A stretch of 40,083 nt of DNA, taken from positions 3,567-43,649 of the forward strand of contig JH154143.1 of assembly GCA_000226015.1 (NCBI GenBank), read 5' to 3'. This document shows, one piece after another, positions 21,298 through 33,040 of this stretch. This DNA comes from Mnemiopsis leidyi. Taxonomy: Eukaryota > Ctenophora > Tentaculata > Lobata > Bolinopsidae. The position numbers were made by a program, and so were the translations under genes. Each line of letters begins with the position of its first letter. Within the stretch, counting starts at the first letter, position 1. The notes beneath the pieces are model-generated. The model was not told where the DNA came from, searched no databases, and saw only the letters and a list, made by a program, of their open reading frames with translations.

Positions 21298-24200
21298 GAG
21301 AAGGAGGTGCAAGATCTCAAAGCAGAAATCAGTAAACTCAGAATAGAAAACAGGAAGCAAGCTAAAGAACTTAGTACCCTTTCCAAGGTTTGTTTAATTT
21401 ACGATTTTGTAATTTTCGTTTACAGACTAAACAATTGTTAAAACTTCCTAATTTCAGTCTGCGACTGTCTTGACTCGAACTAAAACTTCAGGTGATAGAC
21501 GGACCGCTGGTGCCCCAAACTGAGGCGGAGATAGTGAAGCGAGAAAACAACGAACTGAAGCAGGAGTTGAGTGAGCTGCGGAAGACTATGTTGCGGCAGG
21601 AACAAAACTTTAACAAGAAGATAGGGAACACCCGACAAGATCCAGTCGAGGATTGGAAAAAGGGTCAAATTGACAAACTTCACCGGCAACTCGCGGAGGC
21701 AGAGCAACGGGTTAGTTTATCGTTGGCGGTTTTTTCTTAGATTTAGAATGGTCAATTTTAGCAGGGTCAGTTAATTTAGGAGGGTCAATCAGACTTTTTC
21801 TTCTAGTAACATCCTAGCTGAATCACCCTCTATGTTTTTGATGCTTCAATGGTGGTAAATAGACATCAGAATTCTCATGGGAGGCGTCGGAAAAAATGAT
21901 CACATTACAGCGTTCCTCGAATTGTTAAGTCTCACTCTTGTCTGGCTTCGCCTGGGCAAATAGCAGACACATAATGTAAAATTAACCCGACTCCTCCACA
22001 AGAATTGCGGCGTCCATAACACGCTCTATCTTAGGCGGAGGAGTGTCTGGCAGAAAAACTGAAGTTAGAGGAGGAAGTACTCCGGGGGAAGGAGAAGATA
22101 GCCCAACTTAGGGAGACGCGTGACACTCTACGCAATACTAACGAGAGTATGAACAACGAGATGAAAAAGACAACAGAAAAACTCGAAGCTGAGGTCCTAC
22201 TGAACTTTATAAAACCCTGATCCATTAAGTTACTTTGAAAGCTTACTAAAGATATTACACCGTGACGTCCTAACTTCAAAATTATTCACTCCAAATTCTC
22301 TAAATCTCCTGCTCACAGCTGTCCAAATAACCTCTCCTGCACTCCAGATCTCGGAGCTGCACAGCAAGTACCTGGAACAGGGACGAGAGTTGGGTGAGGC
22401 GGAGAAGTTGTCCCAATCAGCTGACAACATGAGAGGGTTAGTAGAGAGACTGACGATCGAGAACGAGGAGGTCACCAGGCAGAACAACCAGCTCTCCCTC
22501 CAAACTGCGGAGTATGAGAAGGTAGGCGTCACCGCTGTTTCTGCATCCTTCTCTTAACCCTTGCCTGGTCTCTTTGAGATTTGAATTGTGAAGTTATCGG
22601 GAACGCATTTTCAAACCCCCTTAAAGTAATCATTTGCTGCTGCTTTTGTTGCTGATCAACGACCATTTATCTCTTTCAATTATCACTGCTTAATTGATCT
22701 AATTGATCGCTGAGTTTAATTCCGTCGAGCAGCACACTGAACGAGCGACATCTCGCCTCCATCAGATGATAGAGAAGCTGAAGAGCAAAGTTTCTTCCTT
22801 GGAAATCGAACTGGAGTACAAGAGGAAGAGGGACGCTGAAGAGGAAGATAGGAGGTGGAAGAAGAGGGAGGAAGATGATGACGTAAGATTTTTCTTAAAA
22901 GTTTCGTTTTTTACTAATTCTAATTTTTTCGATACTACCTAGGTAGTATATCAAGATGTTTTGCGGAGTGACAGTTAACATGAACTTGCATGCTTTATAG
23001 TAGTCTTAAATGTTGTTGATGCATGGTTTTATCTGAAGTTATTAAAAGATTTTTCTTCTTCCTATCTTTATCTTTCTTTATCCTTATCATATTTTCAGCT
23101 GGCCTACCTTAATAGAAGACAAACAAGCAGACAGCACCCACTAATAGCCAAGTCAGAAGATTCCAATTACAAGCCATCTGTCCCTGGCCAGATTAATTTC
23201 AGTAAGTATCCATATTTCCACTAATATTGGACTCAGAGAGTGTGACTGTTAGCGGTTTTTTAAAAAAAGATACACATCACACCTGTCCAAATATAGATTA
23301 CTATGTAGTGTATATCATGTAGTGTATATCATGTAGTGTATATCATGTAGTGTATATACATGACCGAAGTGTATGTAGTGTATATATATGACCGAAGTAA
23401 ACACATCACACCGCAGATGACGAAGATGTGATGGCATCCACCCCGTACACCCGCAAATCAGCGCCACACAACACGGGCGATCCAAACCGAAAAACAGACT
23501 ATCTGTCCTCAACACGTAATCACGATTACTCCTCGGACCAGCTCCACCGCAAACCAGAGTCCAGCTACCTCAAGGACAGAGCAGGAGATAAACTAGCGGA
23601 AAACTTGATAGAGAGCAACAGAAGGATTAGTCACAGTGAATCTGAGTTCGAGACAAAGCCTGCTGTCGAAAATAGCGGAACGTACGAGAGCAAGTATTCT
23701 CGACCATATTCTAAACCTGGAGGTACATTTTATTTTGTTTCCTCTACGACATTCTGAATGGTAATCTTAAATTTTACAGATACCATAAACTTATAGATAT
23801 GATAGCTGTTTAAAGCTTTGCAAGACATGAAATTCTAGAGAAACTAATTCTAGTTTTTACCCTACTACTGTTAGTGTATCTTCTTTTCACATCCGCCATT
23901 GTAATATGGCCTGTGGTTTTGAGGTGTGCTTCTCCTTAATTAGATCATATTTTCCAGCAGCTCTCGACGAAGATGACACATACAGAGAAGCTCTAGCAAT
24001 TGTGGAAAAGTACAAAAAACTTGATCTAGCCGAGGAAAACACAGCCTCTGACAACAACGACAAATCCAAACCTTACAGCAGTCTGTCAAACATTTACGAC
24101 AGAATGAAGGCAGAGTCTGGTGAAAATCTTGCAGATAAACGGAAGATCAGCGACAAGAAATGGTCGAGTGGGTTTGAAGAGAACAATTTGGATGTAAACA

Positions 24201-25230
24201 ACTTGAACAGTGCTGAACAACATAAACCATGGAATTCAACCGCCTGGTTACGTCAACAGATACCGGAATCTAATTACAATGGTACTTGTTCGTTCTAAAT
24301 TGAAATGGCTTTATCAATTCAACCATCCACGCCTTAATGTTAAGTAGGTATTCAGTGTTTTTATTTATTTGTCGTCGGATAATTAGAAGAAGAGTGATAG
24401 AGACGAGGCCATACAAAGTCTTATGTTCAGGTACTGGAGTGAGTCCAAATAGATACACATCTACCAACGGATACGGATCAGATCAGATAGATCATATGAG
24501 ATCAACTGGTAGTACAAGGCGATACGATCCTGCCACGAGATATCCTTACAGCGGCAAATCTTACACTTTGCCTGAGAAGAACACTACTATAAGGTAGATC
24601 CGATCATTAACTCAGAAAGAGCACTTCTTATCTTGTGGTGATGTCTTTCTTGTTCTAGTTTGTGCTTACCCAGTTAAGTTTTTCAGCATCATGGCCTGCA
24701 ACCTACAACCTCACTGTTAACTTAACATACCGATCATTCCAGCAGCAGAGTGAGAATGCGGGACAGTGACGACGAAGCAGATAAGGCAGAACCCAGGGCT
24801 ACTCAGGCACCTCAAAACAGTACGTACCATCCTACAGTCTTTTCGTATTTTTCGCCATCAAATATGTAATGCCATCAGCCTTAAGCAAGGGAAAGTTAAG
24901 GGAATATTTCGCTTTAATGGAGAGTATGAGATAACAAACCATTGAAAAAATTTGACTCTGCCCACTAATTATAACATTTCTCCCTCAGTTAACGAAGTGC
25001 AGTTAGGAAGCAGAGTAGTATTTAAGCGCGGTACCGACCTCGAGCGTGGTACGGTCCGGTACGCCGGTCGTCTTGTCGGCAAGGATGGTCAGTACCTGGG
25101 TATCGAGCTGAACACCAACACGGGCAACCACGACGGTACATACCAGAACCACACTTACTTCAAGTGCAAACCGAAACGGGGCATTTTTATTCCCATCAAC
25201 AAAGTTCAACTAGTCTATCCGAATGTGTGA
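21298..25230 (+). CDS. Coiled-coil and CAP-Gly exons of the zinc finger / coiled-coil / CAP-Gly gene
   Basis: Eleven exons in agreeing phase: 21298-21387, 21492-21710, 22035-22193, 22348-22521, 22715-22882 (or from 22733), 23099-23201, 23417-23722, 23958-24281, 24431-24593, 24743-24819 and 24989-25230. The first five give about 270 residues of charged heptad coiled coil (e.g. IVKRENNELKQELSELRKTM). The next five are disordered, rich in Ser, Tyr, Arg and Asp. The last exon is a CAP-Gly domain: VQLGSRVVFKRG, RGTVRYAG, YLGIEL, GNHDGTY, TYFKCKPKRGIFIP. CAP-Gly domains bind the EEY/F tails of tubulin and EB proteins, so a microtubule or centrosome role is likely. A C-terminal CAP-Gly is less common than the N-terminal one of CLIP-170 or p150-Glued; CEP350 and KIF13B share it. 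Two or three exons start at NAGNAG acceptors. Confidence 0.8.
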
Positions 25231-26791
25231 AGCGCGTACAACCAGGATACCAACAGCACTGCTGCTTTCATTTGACCCTCTGGAGTGCGGACTGAGAAGT
25301 TGCCCGACAGAAGTTTGATTTGTCAGACGAGATGAGATGTCACCTGACCAAGCTGTTTTGTACAAACAAGAGTTGCGATGTGATGTATTATATTACTTAG
25401 ATTTATTTGTTGTATTTAGATTATTATTTTCTGTACAGAAAGAAGACCAATGTAAAGATTGCAAGAAGGATCATTTATGTAAGAATTACCGACATCTTTT
25501 TCACTAGAAACACCTCTTGACGACATATTCACTTGGCACGTTTTAAAAAGTTTATAAAGGTTATGGACAATTTTCTACCGTTCAGAATTTGATATCGCGG
25601 AAATTATTGTGACATAGAGAATACACCAGAAAATTTGTATCTTCTGAGATTTATACTAAAACGGCAAAACTGTTTTAACGCAATGTCTTATGTAATGAGA
25701 TCGAGCCTGATTATTTTATTGCTATCGGAAGTTAAAGTCCATATCATATTTATGAAGTTCGAAGAAAATATTTATAAACATTTAAAGTATTAAACAAGTT
25801 TATTTTGTCCACAAGTCAAACGAGGCATATTATGATTTACAAAATCCGATTTTTATTGTCTAATGAAAATCAAAACAGTACATTTCAAACATGTATTTCT
25901 CAAGTTGAATCTTTCAATAAAAATGTGCTTTCAGCTAACAACTGAAGATCCCAGTATTTAAATTAGTTTTAACAAAAATATCTTCAAGGTTCTAGAAATA
26001 AAATGTCAGGTAAAAAATTCAACCGACAACTCACAATCTGCCAAGCTTAATCTCCGATAAATCAAAAACTTTTCTGTCTAAATTAATTGATCGCGTATTT
26101 AAATTTATTGTACTAACAGTATAAGTACCAATCTAATGGGCAGTATTCCTTGAAACATGTAAGATGAAAACAAAATGAGATCAAAAATAGTCAAGTTGTA
26201 CAATTTACAAGATTGATAGAAAGCTATAAATCAATTGGCAATTATCCCCAAAGCCTGAAGATGACTTAGAATATCTAAATGCACTTGAAATCATTACCAT
26301 TTGTTCATAGGTCATGACCTGATTCTTATAATTGATGATTTTCTTTATGAAGGGCAGGCGACTCATTTTTAGTTACAACAAAGTCATCTAAGTCGGAAAT
26401 TTCATCAAGTTAGCCTGTTTTGATTCATTTAACAAAAATTCTAAGCACTGATGTACAAATTGCATAAAAATAATCGTTTTCTCCTTAATAATAATGGGAA
26501 AGTTATTGAATATCGTAATATGAAGACAGGAAACGACTTCAGAACAGATTTTGGCCCTCATTTTAAGATTTTACCAATAAGACACAAAATACTTGTCGTA
26601 CACAACGATAATTATGGAGTCTACCTACATTTGATTATGAAATATTCGCATTACAAGACATAACCACTACAGTACCAGTCTAAGTTCATTGAATGTCAAA
26701 AATACTTTACGAAGTTCTGAGCAGAACAACCTCCAAATTACCCAATCAAATCCACGAAACTCACACACTGACAACCAACAGTTCCCACAGT
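25231..26791. other. Convergent 3' UTRs of the CAP-Gly gene (+) and TFG (-)
   Basis: AT-rich with no exon on either strand. AATAAA at 25916-25921 is the clearest plus-strand poly(A) signal, 0.7 kb after the stop at 25230. On the minus strand, AATAAA (TTTATT on plus) lies at 26104-26109, 25852-25857 and 25799-25804. Depending on the site used, the two transcripts may overlap tail to tail. Confidence 0.5.
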
Positions 26792-27070
26792 TCAGTAGCT
26801 AGGCGGATACCCTGGGTTAGGGTACGGTTGTGGAGGGTAGCCTTGGGGGAAGCCGGCCCCAGTAGCGCTCATATTTCCAGCACGTGCGGCAGTGGGGCCC
26901 TGAGGGTAGTAGCCTTGAGAGGAGGGAGGGGTGGCGGTGGGGGGTTGTGTCCCGTAGTAGTTCTGTTGTTGGTGCGGTTGTGGGACATACTGGTACTGCG
27001 GGAGAAGGGGTGAGTAGACATTTTGTAGCAAGTCTGTCAGAGTAAAGTGTTAACAGTTGTCTGTCTGTCG

Positions 27071-27104
<34 letters not shown>

Positions 27105-30100
27105 GTCTGTTACGTTTTAGCCTGATCTAAGTTTGTTTTCTGGTCTGCATGTCAGCTATTCTTTGAACCCACTCCATAGTTTGGTTGTGATATCTCATAT
27201 TTTGATCGTAGGCTACCATGTTCTGGTCAAACTGATAATATTTAGTTGAAATATGTCATTTTCTTCTTATCTGTCAGTTAAAATCTATCATATTGCCTAT
27301 AATTAGTATGTGAGTGTCATGTAGAGTCGATGTATTCGTGAAAATTGGAACCAAATTGGAACCATTATCCATAGATTTATCCATAAAGTGGAACCAATTA
27401 TCCATTGGGTACTTTTTGAGCCAAAACCACTTTTTATGATACCAGATGGGTTAACAAGTCAAGACCTCTGCCTACAGTGACTTTGGGACGAATTAGCCTA
27501 ATGTCACACTTGTGACGTCACATATGTGACATATTGTGACGTTTTCAGTAACATGCTCGGATTGGGCCAAAATTGGTCGCATTTGTTCGGTATTGATGTC
27601 AGTAGTAATCCTACAATGTTTGAAGACGATTGGCCGTCTGGAAGCGTGATTTTTTGGGCGTGGTCTTAAACTGGAACCACTATCCATAGAAATTGGAACC
27701 ACTATCCATGAATTTGAACCAGCTATCCACTCGGTGCTTTTTCGAGTCAAAACCACTTTTTATGATACCAGGTGGGTAGAACAAGTCAAGACTTCGGTCT
27801 ACAGTGACTTTGGGACGAATCGGCCAAATATCACACTTGTGGATAGTGGTTCCAATTTCTATGGATAGTGGTTCCAGTTTAAGACCACGCCCAAAAATTC
27901 ACATTTCCGGACGGCCAATTGTCTCCAAACTTTGTACGATTACTACTGGCATCAATACCGAACAAATGCGACCAATATTGGCCCAATCCGAGCATGTTCT
28001 GAAAACGTCATATTTTGTCAAAAGTGTGACATCAAAAGTGTGACATATGTCCGATTCGTCTCAAACTCACTGTATTTCAATACCTTGACTAGTTTTACCA
28101 ATCTGGTATCATAAAGAGTGGTTTTGGTTCGAAAAAATGCCCTATGGATAGCTGGTTCCAATTCATGGATAGTGGTTCCATTCGAGAAATCTATAGGTCA
28201 TGTAAAAAACACATTTAAATTTTTATCGAAGGATATCATTTCATCGACAGTTGATTGTCCGATGTCCGTTTCAATGTTCCACAATGTTTGGAACAAATAC
28301 GCGCGTGCGTTACAGTGAGCACTGACTGCGTGTGTACTTGTCATACAAAATTGCATGAAAAACCAGCAATAACAGACAGTTTTCCACCCTTGACCAATGA
28401 GCAAGGGTCTTGATACCACCAGTTCGATCCCACAGTAAAACGCACGACATTTCCATCATAACTGCACGTTTATCGTTATCACAGTAGTCTAAATGATAGC
28501 GATCACTACAACTACAACTTACAGCATGTTGAGGGGGGTAGTGTTGAAAGTGTTGGGTTGGGGGTTGTTGCTGGGTGGGAGGCTGCATTCCACCGCCAGG
28601 AACATTGGAATTAGGCGCTCCAGTCCCTCCACTCACCTGGCAGATAAATACGTAGTTATCATTCCAAGGGTACATAGGAAACATCAATCGTACACAACAT
28701 GCGTGTTTTTAGGGGAACAGCAATACAGATGCAAAATCAGCGGGCATGTTGGGAGATGATCATGTGATTATAGATAATTAGACGGTAATTATAGGACGTT
28801 AGCTATCTACCTGAACGGGGCCAAATCTGTGATTCTGGTAATGTACGCTAGTGGCCGTTACCTGTGAATTTGGTCTACAAGGGACAGGAATGTTTCTAAA
28901 TAATAATACTAGGTCACTATTAACTACTATAAATACGAAATACTGCAAAAACTTTTTAATTGATGTTAAGCCGTGAAGTTAAGATTTTGAATCATCAAAG
29001 TCCATCTCAACGAAGCAGTTATTACAATCATAAAACAGAAAAATCAGAAATTTAACTGCTCAGTAGAGAAGTACTATTGAAATTCCAATCATTCCAATCC
29101 ACAGTAAAACACACGCTCACTCAAACTAACCGAAGCACTGGGGTGTGGAGAGTTAGGATTAGAATTGGGTTGACTGGCAGCAGGACTAGGCTGACTACTG
29201 GCACTCTGCTGCTGACTAGACACACTCTGAGTTGATGTTTCAGGAGTTGAGGAAGGCGGGGGACCGGGGGGATGTTGTTGTGGGCTGGGTGTCACTGAGA
29301 CCGTTTGTTTGGTCATGTCGTACTCGCCCCGTGCTCCATTACTCTTCATTTGAAATGTCGCACTGCTCTTAAAATATTGTAGTCGTATTAGTTTAAATAG
29401 CTTTATACTTCATAATATCTGTGTTCTAGAAACTGAATGTTTGGAAATTGCCCACTCGATAGCGAGCTGGTAGGTGATTGGTTAAAACTTACCCCTCTAG
29501 AGCGAAAAGATTGCTGTCGTACTATTTTATGAAACTTTTTCGTTTTATAACTATTATTTTTAAGAGAGTTCTAGCAGCTGATTGGTCGATAGGTACCCCT
29601 CTAGATGGCAATTTGCGAGCTGGCAGGTGATTGGTTAATACTTACCCCGTAAATAGCGAGCTAGCAGCTGATTGGATGGTACTTACCCCGCTAGATAGCG
29701 AGCTAGCAGCTGATTGGATGGTACTTACCCCGCTAGATAGCGAGCTAGCAGCTGATTGGATGGTACTTACCCCGCTAGATAGCGAGCTAGCAGCTGATTG
29801 GATGGTACTTACCCCGCTAGATAGCGAGCTAGCAGCTGATTGGATGGTACTTACCCCGCTTGATAGCGAGCTGGCAGCTGATTGGCTAGGTTTAACTTCC
29901 TGTTTGTTTGGTGCTCGTCCACTGCTGTTAAGAGGGTCGAACTCGGCTGTCATGGCCGGGTCGTGCTTCACTGCTACAACAACTGGTTTCTTTTCTGCGA
30001 GAATCAGGTCTAGTAATAATAACGAAGTGATAAATCAAAATTAAACATTAAATGATGATGAGTTTTTCCCTGGTTTACACCTGACTAAATGCCACTTAGC

Positions 30101-32454
30101 GAACACTGGAGAGTCCTTTAATGAAATTTATAGTTTTCAGCGTTGATGTATGTGGTCCTCAAATGTTGAAAAACAGGGAGCATAAATACATACATGAGTT
30201 GAATACTATTAAACCTTTTCGCATCAACTCAGTCAGTCCCTTTGCCCTGCCAGTCTTTAAATTTTACTAAACCTTCCAAGGCACTTTTTTTTTAAATTTT
30301 ATTTTCCTACCTCCTTAACTCTTTTAAATTTTTGTTGTGTTACAGTTTTAGCTCTTAAGGAGAACATTTTGAATCTCTGAGATTTTGTAGTATGATATTA
30401 ACCAATTCAAATGTACAGGAAGCTGAAGATGTAAATTGAAGCATTCCTTCCACAATTGGTTGTTTGATTAGTGGACTATCCATTTTCGTCTTTTCTAAGG
30501 GGAATGAAATTCTATATTAAATTAAGTGTATAGCAATAAACTTTTGTGAATCTTATGCTTATGTAATCCCTTTAAAAGTTCTACTCCTACTGGAATACCT
30601 TCTACTGGTTCAGTGTGTTGAGGAGGTTTTGGCGGTTCCGGATAGGTGTCCTCCAGTTTGTCGAGTAGCCGGTTAATTCTGTCTCTCAGGGAAACTAACT
30701 CCGACCTCATGGAACGGACTGTAGAGATGTCAACCACCGGAATGTCCTTTCCTTTTACTGCGGACAAATTGATTTAGAATTGCATATAAATGTTTGAAAG
30801 TTCCAGTAAGATTAGTTTGTTCAAAAAGTTACAAAATATTGTGACTGTGAGCTCGAGCGAAATATAGTAACGGTTAGATCCATATTTTCTCACCAAATAT
30901 TGTGAGGGACAGTGTTCTGCTGTAAGCTTTGGCATACATCAAATCCGATCCATCAGCTATTGTTATCAAATCGCCGTCTGAAAAGATATGTTATAACTAA
31001 ACAATGGCAATTATACAGTTTATGCAAACAATTGATAATGAAAATAAGGTTGTTACATGACGCAAATACATGCACACCTTTCTTGAACCTTGGCATCTAG
31101 AGAAAAATAAAGTTATTGTGAGGGACATAATTAAGAAAGGTGATCAGCAAATTATGAGCAATGGAATTGGTTTTAAATATCAATATAGACAACTAGAGGA
31201 TGTACATTGTACATTTTACAACGGCTCATACTCCAATTCAAACAGGAGTCAACTATTTTGGATCATAAGGGTCATTGATATCTTTTTTGCTTTGGAAAGT
31301 CGTATTTTGCAGTAGCCCATCAAATGAACTACATTCAACCGAAGAATTGCTTCAAACAGGAGTCCATTTCTTTTTTCCAGTTGCCCAATGAAGCAAGTGA
31401 AGAATAAATGAACAGGTACAAAATAAATAATTTAGATATGCACTTAGAATAATGAAAACATGAACTTTTTATAAATTAATAATCTATTCAAGTCTCTAAA
31501 CAAAAATTCAGTAATATAAGCAAACCTTCATCTTTGTACTTAAGTAACACGTCATCTGTGGGAGAGAGGCACTTTGGGAAGAGTCTCTGCAACATGAGTA
31601 AAAGTTCATCGTATGTGATGTCTTCATTGTGTATAGGGATTCTTCTGTACTCGTCTCCGAGACGTGCTTTTATTATCAACATTCCTGAAACACACAGTCT
31701 GTTTATCACCAACATGTCAACAATATAGAAAAATGCATAGCTAAATAAAATGATTATACTTTGTTTAAAAGTGGCTTGTAAAATGCTTAATTAGATTTGT
31801 GTTTCAAGTTAAACAGGTTTACAAATTTTTCCTTGCTCATACTTGAAGTAGTGCTGTACAAGGAACAAAAATGCATAGCAAGTTACCAAGCTTCAGAGAA
31901 GTGTTTAGAAAATATCTTAGTTGACCTAATTGAAATATACAAAGCTAACCAAGGTTTATCCAAACTAGTGGGTGTCCAGATCTAGATTAAATTAACTTTG
32001 TAAACCAGGAGAGAGCAAAGATGCCAAGATTAACCGAATTAGAAGGAATTTTCTAAATGATAGGGTTATGTTATTGCTGAATAAGCTTTTTATTGCCTTT
32101 AAGATTTCATAGATAGTAAATATTTTAAAATCTATTTCGAGATGTTTTAATGCAAAACCAAAGCATCAGGATGCGGGGATATGTGAATACCTTTGGGAAA
32201 TGGCTGATGAAGATTATTAAATCAAGTAGTATAGATGTTAATTATTAAGAGAACAAGAGGAAGCACAATGGCTTTCTAAAAGATAGTCCATTTGTAGCTA
32301 GAAAAGAAATGTATTTACATTAATGAGATATTTGGATACATTTTTGGAATTTTGTATTTTGTTGAGAGATTAACTGTGATGATGCTGGCATCATTATTCA
32401 TTATTTATTGTTAATTCATCATTATAGTTAATGTTTCTTACCTGTCAAGTCCAT
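26792..32454 (-). CDS. TFG: TFG (Trk-fused gene) orthologue, 8 exons, about 361 aa
   Basis: Exons: 32454-32442, 31684-31526, 30977-30894, 30757-30599, 29994-29855 (or longer), 29343-29131 (or 29362-29131), 28636-28523 and 26995-26792; phases agree. Exon 1 holds only MDLT and one base. Exons 1-3 form a PB1 domain: [18 protein letters not shown], then the acidic OPCA motif [17 protein letters not shown] spanning a splice junction. Exon 4 gives a short coiled coil ([20 protein letters not shown]). Exon 5 has MTAEFDPLN, as in human TFG (SAFDPL). The remainder is Pro/Gln/Ser/Tyr-rich and ends GYPPSY, matching the low-complexity tail. TFG forms oligomers at ER exit sites and organises COPII carriers between ER and Golgi; its tail retains vesicles. 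Human TFG is 400 residues. The end of exon 5 lies in a 42-bp repeat with several donors, so its true length is uncertain. Confidence 0.9.
27053..27108 (+). repeat. (GTCT)n microsatellite
   Basis: About a dozen GTCT units with two interruptions. Lies in the last intron of TFG, close to the acceptor of its final exon (read as AGAC on the transcript). Confidence 0.95.
27346..28185. repeat. Large inverted repeat, MITE-like element
   Basis: The left arm (about 27346-27713) and right arm (about 27840-28185) are reverse complements with moderate divergence. Shared blocks include AAAACCACTTTTTATGATACC, cited here as CACTTTTTATGATACC, ATGCTCGGATTGGGCCAA, and GGTCTTAAACTGGAACCACT. The 126-base spacer repeats part of the left arm again in direct orientation. 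Units of TGGTTCCAATTTCTATGGATA bound the arms. No coding sequence inside; a non-autonomous foldback or MITE element in an intron of TFG fits best. Confidence 0.8.
29452..29880 (-). repeat. 42-bp minisatellite carrying a 5' splice site in every copy
   Basis: On the TFG strand the unit reads CAATCAGCTGCTAGCTCGCT then ATCTAGCGGGGTAAGTACCAT. Five close copies have GT of GTAAGT starting at 29854, 29812, 29770, 29728 and 29686, all in phase 0 with exon 5. A sixth, one base shorter, has it at 29645 in phase 2. More diverged copies run down to about 29452, one with GTAAGT near 29490. The exon may thus end at any of several identical donors. Confidence 0.9.
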
Positions 32455-32624
32455 AGAATAATGGCACATTCAATGATATCTGTTCATAATGTACCTATAA
32501 TGAATTACAACATTTGTCAAATTATCATACAGTGGGCGAGGGTTAAAAAACCCTAGAACAGGACACAATCTAAGCGCCGTAGAAAACAAAAAAAGGTTTA
32601 CTGCAAGTTCGGTATTTACTACTC
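32455..32624. other. TFG 5' flank
   Basis: Directly upstream of the TFG start codon. No clear promoter motif is seen. Confidence 0.3.
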
Positions 32625-32682
32625 ACTCTCGCTCTCGGTTTCACTCTAGCTCTCGCTCTCGCTCTTGCTCTCTCTCTCAGAG
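32624..32682 (+). repeat. CT-rich (CTCTCG)n low-complexity tract
   Basis: Runs of CTCTCGCTCTCG type with interruptions. About 200 bases upstream of the TFG start on the opposite strand (GA-rich on the TFG sense strand). Confidence 0.85.
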
Positions 32683-32706
32683 CCAATATATCCTTTCAGT
32701 AGACAT

Positions 32707-33040
32707 TAGGTCAGATGGCTGTTCCATTGGCAATATCGTGAGTGGAGCCAATGGTGATCCCTATGGTCATTAGCGCCAATGTTGGTGTTCCATTGGCACC
32801 AACGGTGATTGCTATTGGCGACCATTGGATCCAATAAAATGGAACCAATGGATCCACACGATGGCAATACTCCCTTGTTCAATCATTACTCACAATGTAT
32901 GGATCATTTGGATGGCGCCAATTGTGCCAGTGGTGCCTGCGGCCTCAATGTGATAAATTACATTAGTGACAATGGTGATTCATTGGCGCTAATGGATTAT
33001 GGAACATCCATTTGTTCAACAGAGTGGATCCATTAGAGCC
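32707..33040 (+). repeat. Degenerate tandem repeat of near-palindromic CCATTGG / CCAATGG units
   Basis: Words such as CCATTGGC, GCGCCAATG, CCAATGGATCC and GGTGATTCCATTGG recur at least ten times in both orientations over 330 bases. Each is close to its own reverse complement. The open frame at 32809-33036 is produced by the repeat. The origin is not clear; it lies 250-600 bases upstream of TFG. Confidence 0.7.

Noticed and set aside
29631-30044. Plus-strand open frame with [14 protein letters not shown] repeats
   Set aside because: Antisense shadow of the 42-bp repeat at the end of TFG exon 5.
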